Source: Forficula auricularia
Lineage: Eukaryota > Arthropoda > Insecta > Dermaptera > Forficulidae
DNA length: 64,000 nt
Reading direction: 5' to 3'
Assembly: GCA_024734495.1 (NCBI GenBank)
Contig: JALMQS010000875.1
Coordinates: forward strand, 154,441-218,440
Numbering within the stretch: position 1 is the first letter of the stretch; every line of letters starts with the position of its first letter. Shown here one piece after another: positions 56,767 through 64,000 of this stretch. The position numbers and the translations under genes are program-made. The notes beneath the pieces are model-generated. The model did no database searches. It was given only the letters and a program-made list of their open reading frames with translations, and was not told where the DNA came from.

Positions 56767-56961
56767 CTTTGGGGATATGTCAAGTCACTTGTCTACGCCG
56801 ATAAACCAGAGACGATTGGACACTTGGAACACAACATTCGACAAATTATTGGCGAAATACGGCAATTACTGCGAAAAGTTTGTGAAGGTTGGAAGTCCGG
56901 ATTGCACCATCTACGCGCCAGCCGTTTCAGCCACATGGCCGAAATCATATTCAAAAATTAA
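56767..56961 (+). pseudogene. Mariner-like transposase C-terminus, right arm copy
   Basis: Plus-strand frame LWGYVKSLVYADKPETIGHL, EHNIRQIIGEIRQLLRKVCE, GWKSGLHHLRASRFSHMAEI, IFKN and a TAA at 56959-56961. It extends further toward the catalytic domain than the left arm copy (LWGYVKS.VYADKP), and it keeps the native stop, followed by an AATAAA at about 56982. Known members end in GGH where this copy has FSH. All catalytic Asp residues are upstream of the preserved part, so it is a relic. Confidence 0.85.
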
Positions 56962-57299
56962 TGCCATGAAATTATCTTTCCAATAAAGCCAGTTTCATTG
57001 ATATTAAAAATATTCTTCTTTGTTTTATTTTAATTTAAAGTTGTGAACCTCTAAAAAAACCCCTTTAATTAATGAACTGAAATTTGACAAACTATTTATA
57101 TTAATAAACTGCACATTTGTGCCTAGTTTAAGCTTTGAAGTTCAAATAGCTCGCAGATGAAAAATTGTCAAATCACCAGATGCCGATTTCTGAAAAAGTT
57201 TTTAACTTTTTAGTCCAATTCTTAAAAATGCAATTCTGAAATATGGATTGTATATTTTTTCAATTGGTGAATAAGTTTCAACAATTTTATTATAGCTAG

Positions 57300-57890
57300 A
57301 GACAATAAAAACTTGAGTTGTTTACCAAAAAAAGAATTTTGTCTTTTTGATTTTAAGTCGATCCTTCCACGTTTTCAGTAGAGGTTGCCATTAATAGTCA
57401 AAACATCAAAAATGGAATGCAATAAGGTTATTCCTTTAGTATTAGATAAGAATCGATCGTTATTTTTGATTTTAAGCCGATTCCTCTATGTCTTCAGCAA
57501 TGGTTACCAATAATAATCGAAGCGTCAAAAATCTAATGTAAAATTGTTATTCCTCGAGTATTATATGAGAATCAATGGCTATTTTTGATTTTAAGTCGAT
57601 TCCTCCATGTCTACAGCAATGGTTACTAATAATAACCGAAATGTCAAAAATCCAATGTAGAATGGTTATTCCTCGACTATTAAATGAGAATCGATCATTA
57701 TTTTTGAATTAAAGTCAACATGAACTGCAAATTGCAAGTGATATCTGATTAATAATAAAGGAATAAACATATTATTTTTTTATTGTTATAGGATAAATAA
57801 TTAATATATCCAGTACACACCAAGCCAGCAAAACATATTAATATTTCAAATGAATTTGGATAAAGTTTAGCAAAGATCCGTTTCAGTTTA
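57300..57890 (-). repeat. Dispersed minisatellite family, inverted copy
   Basis: Carries the ~117-bp units of 47829-48770 in reverse orientation (TCCATGTCTTCAGCAATGG, then GTTACCAATAATAATCGAAG), then the complement of the leader, ending CCAAATTCATTTG-type sequence near 57845 and TTTAGCAAAGATCCG at 57870-57884. Confidence 0.75.
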
Positions 57891-57960
57891 TTTTTATTTA
57901 TTTATAAAAGAAACAATAGTTTGGAGGACTTTGCCCTCTTCATCAGTCTATTACAATTAC
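57891..57960 (-). mobile_element. Penelope-like terminal fragment with degenerate hammerhead-like core
   Basis: Minus strand reads CTGATGA-A-GAGGGCAAAGTCCTC-CAAAC (57948 down to about 57922): the conserved CUGAUGA box and a GAGG/CCTC stem, but CAAA in place of GAAA. Directly abuts the minisatellite copy. Confidence 0.55.
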
Positions 57961-57979
57961 AATAAATAAATAAAAAATT

Positions 57980-58055
57980 GTTTTTTCAGCAGAAGACACT
58001 CTTTTATTGTCTCCTTTAATTTATAAAAATTCTGCTACTCAAGGCAAAAATAACC
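57980..58055 (-). repeat. GAGAGTAGCAGAG-family repeat, inverted copy
   Basis: Complement reads TTTTTGCCTTGAGTAGCAGAA, then AAATTAAAGGAGACAATAAAAGA and GTGTCTTCTGCTG, closely matching 16640-16715. Confidence 0.65.
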
Positions 58056-58910
58056 TTTCAATTTAATTATAGCTGGGGTGCATCTCTTGAGGTATGACTT
58101 TTTTCAATCACATCAATGGGAAATACCCTAGACTCCTAGACAATTGTTAAGTCATGAAGATCACCTTATAAAATATTAAGAGCTTTTAAGTAAACAAAAT
58201 TGTTTTATTATTATTGATGGAAACTTCAAAAAATTTTCAATAAGAACAAATTGATAACCGAAAGCTTAGAAAGCTATGGTTTTATTTATTGACCGAAAAA
58301 AAGATAAATCCTATAAAATTATACACTCGATTCACAAGTTTTATTAATTTAAATTCTAGTAAATAAAAAAAAGCTTATTTAATTAAATAATTAAGATACA
58401 TAAATTTTTAACACACTCTGGAATATGAGCCCCCATATGGGCAGAGTAGCGACTGCCGGGTTTCTTGCTAGTTAAAAATTGAAATGCTTAAATATATGTC
58501 TAATAAATATTATTTGTATAATCCTGAATTATTTTCAAGAGGGAAAAGTTGAATGAATAAATTGCCTTTTTAACCTTAATTTATTTGATAAGCTCTTCCC
58601 TGTATTTTTTTATTCTTATTAAACCATTGAAGAAAAAAGTTTAGGGGTCCTAAGCGGATTACTAGGAACTTACAAATGTGTTCCCTCCCAAGGCTTTGGA
58701 GGTGGAGAATTTTCGAGGGTGGGGCATAGGCGATTCACCCCAATAAAACCCTCCACCACCCCCAACAATCATTTTAAGCGTTTTAAAGGCCTCTTTTGAA
58801 TTTAACAAGCAGGGTTCACTTGCCAAATGATTTCATTTCAATTCAATTATTCATATAGAATTTTTTCAAATTAAAAAAAAAATTATTAAAATAATCACTA
58901 ATGGAATATA
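58056..58910. other. Spacer, no gene supported
   Basis: A short CTGCCGGGTTTCTTGCTAGTT motif at about 58454 resembles 3' parts of insect retroelements but is too short to assign. Confidence 0.35.
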
Positions 58911-58917
58911 TACATAC

Positions 58918-59014
58918 CAACTGCGACGCCCGCCCTTGGCGGGCTTCTTGCTGGCTACGTTGCTTAGGCCGCTTTAGACGTACTTTCTTTACCCAAGAAT
59001 CTCTTTCTTTTAAA
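58918..59014 (-). CDS. Possible coding exon of an unknown host gene (97 bp)
   Basis: On the minus strand a pyrimidine-rich tract (TTTGTTTGTTTTTTGTTTTAG) ends in AG before 59014. The open segment then runs to 58918, where GTATGT follows, a good 5' splice site. It encodes LKERDSWVKKVRLKRPKQRS followed by QQEARQGRASQL, a strongly basic peptide. GC content and codon use stand out from the flanks. The function is not recognised. Against it: the plus-strand text GCGGGCTTCTTGCTGGCTACG resembles retroelement 3' ends, so it may be a repeat. No neighbouring exon was found in the window. Confidence 0.35.
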
Positions 59015-59257
59015 CTAAAACAAAAAACAAACAAACATGTTTAATTTTCATAGTTCGTATAAATAAAAAATTCAACATCAGGTGACCTCACGAGGGCTTG
59101 TTCATTAACAACTGTTCAGGCGCACTTCAAATGTCTTTATAGTGATTTTTTTTTCTCAATTTCAATATTTTTTAATTCGTAATTCTGGAGCTTGGATAAA
59201 TCCGATTTTTGTTTTAAAAATACAAAATTTTTTACGACTATATATTTTTATTATTTC

Positions 59258-59361
59258 CCTGGATATCAGAATACAGGCAGACACATAGAAAAAAAATTTG
59301 CTTGNNNNNNNNNNCCTGGATATCAGAATACAGGCAGACACATAGAAAAAAAATTTGCTTG
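59258..59361 (+). repeat. Exact 47-bp duplication across a 10-N gap
   Basis: 59258-59304 and 59315-59361 are identical, with N only between them (59305-59314). Most likely two contig ends that overlap and were not merged. Confidence 0.9.
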
Positions 59362-60613
59362 TAGATCAGTTTTCTACTAATTTCTGAAATTTCTTAACAG
59401 TAAGAAAAAAAATAGTCAATTTTGAATTATCACAATATTCCAAGCCATCTGACTAGTTATCCGCCGAGAACATAATATAGTAATAATATGACTGAAAAAA
59501 AATTAAAGTACTGTGTATTACTTAACTTTACACTGCAATTAACAATTATATATCGTCGGCTTAGAGTATAAACATGCTAACTCTATTTTTTATCATACAC
59601 GACATATTAATAAATTTCGAAAGAAAAAGATATGCATCATCGTTAAAGTAAAACTTCTCCATAAAATTACAATCTTAAGTTGTAGAAAAAAAATGTGAAA
59701 AATAGTTTTTTTCCATAACAACAATATTAAATTTTGTTTGTTTATTCTCTGCCCTGTAAAATTTCCTTGTTGTGAGTTAGCAGGTTTACACTCTAATGCG
59801 ACGATAAGGTATATATCATTACCCTAAGATTACCAAAATAATTATTTTCGTATTTATAACCCTGTGGGGTAGGTAAATGTTCACCAGTTCTGACAATACA
59901 GTTGCGTATATTCCAGGCGGCGCGGCGTTGTGCTCATCCATTATCAACAATAGACTGGTTTTTGAGAAGGAAAAATATGAAAAATGTCCAGTAAAAACTT
60001 CAAAATGTTCAAAAACGTGCAGTTAAAAACCTAAAATGTGAAAATATAATATTATAATATAGGCATAAATTTATTTATATTTAAGTTTATTATTATTTAA
60101 TTATAAGAAAATAAAAAAAAATCCACTTTTTTTATTTTTTAATAAATGTGATCCTTAGAATCCGATCGAGAAAAATAAGTAAAAAGGACGAGGATATAAT
60201 GATCTCTCTTTCTTTATAGCTAAGGCATTAACAAGTCTAGACTTGTAAAACGAGTTTAGACTTGTTTCACTCAATCAGAGATTAATTCCGTTATTTTAAA
60301 TATTCTAGGAATGGACTTTTGACTCTAGGTAAGAAAATATTAGCTCTAAATGAATATCAGTCAAACGGGCATTTCTAGAATGAGATATTTATCATTAAAA
60401 TTTATTAATTCACTGAAATTGCAAACACAGTAGTCTTTACAAAGTTACATTTTTTCTTTAATTTTAAACTCAAAAAAAACAACATTTTTTACTTTTTTTT
60501 GAATTTGTAGACGTTTTAGAGAATTTTTTTTTTCAATTTATGAATTCAGGGCAAAATTTTGATGGCGATGAACCGGACATGAATCGGACCATATTCGGAC
60601 ATATCGAGCATGA
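59362..60613. other. AT-rich spacer, no gene seen
   Basis: No recognised repeat or coding segment. Confidence 0.4.
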
Positions 60614-61245
60614 GTACTAGGGTGGTCCTTATTTTGGGTATTTTCGAATTTTGACGCTGACAGAGGTTCATATGGTTCGAAATAAATAAAAGTTTCAAAT
60701 ATCTATCTCAATTTTAACCTGTGCCGCATAGCGATGCAAATTTCCCATTAAACATGGGTTTTTTGGCATTGTAATTTTATTTCTGGCCAAAGCAATGGTT
60801 CAAAAAATTTGAAACTCTGTAGACTTTATTCTTATAAAAGAAGCTATCTTTCAGAATCTCTACAGGTTTTTAGCTATTATAGTTTTCGAGTTACAGCTAT
60901 ATTAAAAATAGCTATATCTTAGTGTTAGTAAGTTATAAACTCCAAAATTATAATAACTAAAAATCTGTAAAAATCCTGAGGGATAGAGCTACTATTATAA
61001 GAATAAAGTATACAGAGTTTCAAATTTTTGAACCATTTCTTTGGTCGGAATAAAAAAATTGATCGTTCAATGCAACAAACTCCGTGTTATCTAGATGGGT
61101 AACTTGCATCACTGTGTGGCTGAGGTTAAAATTGAGGGAGAGTCTTGAAACTTGGGGAATATTTTTTTTATTTATTTCGAACCATATGAGTCTCTGTCAG
61201 CGTAAAAATTCGAAAATACCCAAAATAACGATCAACCTAATGAGT
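60614..61245. mobile_element. Foldback MITE, about 630 bp
   Basis: TTATTTTGGGTATTTTCGAATTT..GACGCTGACAGAG at the left faces CTCTGTCAGCGTAAAAATTCG..CCCAAAATAA at the right. The arms continue through CATATGGTTCGAAATAAATAAA against TTTATTTCGAACCATATG and AAAATTTGAAACTCTGTA against its complement, meeting near 60930. No coding frame. TA-like terminal bases; superfamily unassigned. Confidence 0.85.
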
Positions 61246-61334
61246 ACTTTAGAATTTTCAAAAAAATGTCAAATGCGCATGCTCCGAAGGTACATCCTAG
61301 CGCACTGCGATTACATAAAGTCGAATAATCTATA

Positions 61335-61510
61335 ATATTTAGTAAAGATAAGAGTAAATAAATTTTATATTTAATATTGATTTACTATGAGTTAAGGATT
61401 CTTGGTCACTTATTTCACATTAAATGAACGTGAAATAAGTGACCAAGAATCCTTAACTCATAGTAAATCAATATTTAATATGATATTTATTTACCCTTAT
61501 CTTTATTAAA
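61335..61510. repeat. Near-perfect palindrome, about 85-bp arms
   Basis: TTTAATATTGATTTACTATG, then AGTTAAGGATTCTTGGTCAC and TTATTTCAC, face their exact complement around a short spacer (ATTAAATGAAC, about 61423-61433). The high arm identity makes it the freshest-looking inverted repeat in the window. The phrase GTTTCACCTTGCACCAACACCA that follows (61506) also occurs in variant form at 34211. Confidence 0.85.
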
Positions 61511-62600
61511 GATGTTTCACCTTGCACCAACACCACAATCTCTACTAATTATAATATTTAGGGTTCTATTTAGTCAGTGTCTTATGCTTTTCCATTAGAT
61601 AAATAATGAAGGTTTATTGGGCTGATTCGTGGCTTTTCCTCGGTCTTCACTTTAAGATAAGAATTTTTTCAAGATCTCTCATTTTTTTTTCTAATTTGTG
61701 TTAATTAAAAGGAAATTAGATATTATGAAAAGTAAATTCAAATTTGAGAGAATACCTGACGCTATTTTCATTTAGAACCAAGCGAGTGTTCATTTAACCA
61801 ATTTAAGTTCAAGTAGAAAGAGAATGAAAAAGAGATAAAAAAAAGGAGAACGCAAGCAAAAACCATCTTGAAATAAATTAATCACCTTATTAGAAAAGTC
61901 TGCACAAAAAATATAATTACTTGATTGTAAATAAACCCTTCTACAGTCTCGTGTTTTTTTTTTCACCTGCCCGAGTTTCGCTTGTATCTCAAGATTCTTT
62001 CTCGTTTTATTAAATCGAGCGAAATACTGAGATTTTTTTATTAGACGGCAAATAATATACATATATATTAATTAGGAAAAAAATTACAACTGTAATTTTA
62101 AGCTTAATTTAACTTTAGGATGGATGGTTTTGTCTTAACGTAGGATTTGGTAAAAAAATACTAATGAAGAAAAAAACGGAAATGTGTACTGAAATATTAT
62201 TATATCTACTCTTATTAAACGAGCAAAAATTGTATATTTATTTATTTGTTTATATATTTGTATCTTGGTTCTATTTTGAAAAAGACTCTACCGATTTTGA
62301 TGAAATTCACGGGTTAGGGGGTTTTCGGGGTGACAATTCGATCTGTCACGTCTCACCTTTGACAAAATTGTTTTTGATGGGTTTTTTCATAATCAAATTA
62401 ATTATTCTCAGGTAGACAAATACCATTCTTAGGGTTTTAAAAAAGGTTTCACTTTTCCTTTTGTTCCCAGGCAGACAATGGGTTGCCTTAATTCATTGTT
62501 CTAAAAGGCCTTGAAGAAGTATTGTGATTGTGGATTTTAACATATTTTGTTCAACCTAAACGTTATAAATATTAATAAACGTTTTATAATTGTTTTTATA
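61511..62600. other. Spacer, no gene supported
   Basis: Short frames at 61790-62062 and 62164-62415 lack recognisable motifs; 62280-62400 has the style of a diverged dispersed repeat. Confidence 0.35.
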
Positions 62601-62603
62601 AAG

Positions 62604-62687
62604 AACTTTATTTATATAATAATAGAATAATAAACTTTATTTATATAATAATAGAATAATAAACTTTATTTATATAATAATAGAATA
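62604..62687 (+). repeat. 29-bp tandem repeat, three copies
   Basis: The unit AACTTTATTTATATAATAAT followed by AGAATAATA is repeated without change at 62604, 62633 and 62662. Confidence 0.9.
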
Positions 62688-62825
62688 AAAAATAATCAAG
62701 AATTTATTTAAAAATTTATTTCACATAAGCAGGTCTCAATTTTCTGAAAAACAACACATTTTGATAGGTTTTATTTATTAACAATTGGATTAATAAAAAT
62801 GAATCATATGGTTGAATCAAAACAG

Positions 62826-62912
62826 GTGCAGGAGGTGGGGTGCAATGGTGGGGGATCCGGGGGTAGGGCGAGGTTTCGGGGGTGGGGTCAAGCGGGGTGG
62901 GGGGTACATTGG
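62826..62912 (+). other. G-rich tract with G-quadruplex potential
   Basis: Many runs of three or more G within 87 bp (GGTGGGG, GGTGGGGGATCCGGGGG, TAGGG, CGGGGGTGGGG, GCGGGGTGGGGGG), flanked by AT-rich DNA. This satisfies the usual four-G-run pattern several times. Confidence 0.7.
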
Positions 62913-64000
62913 GCGAATACTATATATATTTGTATTTTTTTTAATTTGAAAACGGCTCTCAAATAAAAATCGACCTTTTTATCAGAATTTTAAATTAAAA
63001 ATGATATTAAAATAAAGGTTTTAACTGAAGGAAGAAGTTACCGAGCATCGCTCGGTGCCTCCAGGTACTAAATAATAAAGTGGAGAAGTGCAAGTCTGGC
63101 TCGCGCATGTACAATTTGACGAAACAAATTGAGCAAATCGAGCTCCAAAGACTAATTAGAATAAACATGTCTGATTGTATTTTAAAAGACCTATTGATCG
63201 AAAATAACTTGAAAAGGAAAATAATTTAAATAAATTCATATTATATTCTATATAATGATATATTAAATGATTTAGAGAATATATATATGTGAAAGTAAAA
63301 ATATAGAATTCATAAATCTAGATCATTCTTTAAAATAGGTAGAAAAAATGCGTTTTAATTCATAGTACTATTTTCTGGATTTATTTATTTTTGACGAATT
63401 TAACAAAAGAATTTTGGGTGGAATCTTATTTTCAATTCTCTGACATACAAACAAACATTATAAAATGATTCTTTAAACCAAAAAAAATAAATTCATAACA
63501 GTAAAAGAAAAAATTCATTCATGGGTACATTTCGACCCATAGACATAAATATAATAAACTAGAATTAATTATTTTGATATGATTTCCCAAAGTAGTTTAA
63601 CTGGTACTCTTCGCTGGGACCGAAGCGCGAGACTCGAAACGTTACAGGCAGCGGAAGTCTGCTTATCTTATAGGGCTTTGAAAAAGCTATAATACTTGTT
63701 TAATGATAAAACTTTTTTGAAGGACATAATCCAGGCATATCATGTTTATTAGATATATATAATTTCATGCCAAAAGAGGCCATCAGTAAAACCCAAGTGC
63801 CAAACTTGCTATCCGAATAGTTTGCTGAACCATTGAATTATTATTCTTTCGAATTAAAGATGCTAGGTTTTTCAAAATGAATTATATAATGGGGGTTCGT
63901 TTTTTGTTTTTGAGCTCCTTTCAATTGGACTGGTGCATATGGGTATAGTGAGTATTTTTAAAGTTCAATATATTGAAATATTTTATGGGATGAATTAATT
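62913..64000. other. AT-rich spacer to the window end
   Basis: Contains a CCGAGCATCGCTCGG hairpin (63041-63055) and a degenerate ACCGAAGCGCGAGACTCGAAACGTT segment (63619-63643) of Penelope-terminal type. No gene. Confidence 0.45.

Larger units (their letters stand above)
56074..57065. mobile_element. Mariner-derived foldback element with two transposase 3' ends
   Basis: Ends are inverted (AAGGGTGTTTTTTAGAGGTT and AACCTCTAAAAAAACCCCTT) with TA on both sides. Both arms carry, reading outward from a loop at 56767-56797, the C-terminal transposase coding region, a stop region, TGCCATGAAATTATCTTTCC and the terminal repeat. So both ends derive from the 3' end of one transposon. The left arm is interrupted by a copy of the 3828-4443 foldback family (about 56187-56604). 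Confidence 0.85.

Noticed and set aside
1..64000. CRISPR arrays, operons, ribosome binding sites
   Set aside because: Regular 117-bp and 540-bp repeats are minisatellites, and all context is eukaryotic; no spacer-repeat structure exists.

Overview
The window is 64 kb of AT-rich, intron- or intergenic-type animal DNA. No complete host gene can be recognised. Long open frames are almost absent; microsatellites, homopolymer tracts and diverged transposable elements (TEs) dominate. The TE mix is Tc1/mariner, hAT and PIF/Harbinger remnants, Penelope-like elements (PLEs) with a GIY-YIG nuclease, jockey/CR1-type LINE ends, tRNA-derived SINEs and a DINE-1/HINE-like family. This fits an invertebrate, most likely an arthropod; the sequence alone does not support a finer placement. 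Three runs of N (13772-13781, 47729-47828, 59305-59314) mark a draft assembly.

Layout. 1-7.4 kb: a large foldback cut by the window edge, a hAT element with a near-perfect 8-bp target duplication, a second foldback, a 297-bp MITE, SINE-like tRNA remnants, and PLE terminal hairpins. 7.5-9.6 kb: PLE fragments in inverted arrangement around a GIY-YIG reading frame and a HINE-like copy. 11.7-21 kb: more foldbacks and three further HINE-like copies; one carries a SINE flanked by 12-bp direct repeats. 21.5-29.4 kb: MITEs, then a tandem array of about 540-bp units. 29.6-35.2 kb: two LINE 3' ends, a Harbinger transposase fragment and PLE palindromes. 35.5-40.9 kb: two more HINE-like copies (one split by a 304-bp MITE) and a hAT MITE with a perfect 8-bp target duplication. 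41-46.8 kb: mostly unique AT-rich DNA with one dispersed repeat pair. 46.9-47.7 kb: the best preserved gene, a Tc1 DD34E transposase running into an assembly gap. 47.8-64 kb: a mirrored minisatellite, two mariner derivatives in which both ends come from the transposon 3' end, PLE palindromes with hammerhead-like cores, further MITEs and a G-rich tract.

The genes do not form a pathway; nearly everything recognisable is mobile DNA, mostly non-autonomous. The unifying feature is the number of long inverted-repeat (foldback) structures, about twenty in 64 kb, some nested in each other. The only candidate host coding segment is a 97-bp possible exon on the minus strand near 59.0 kb, with low confidence.
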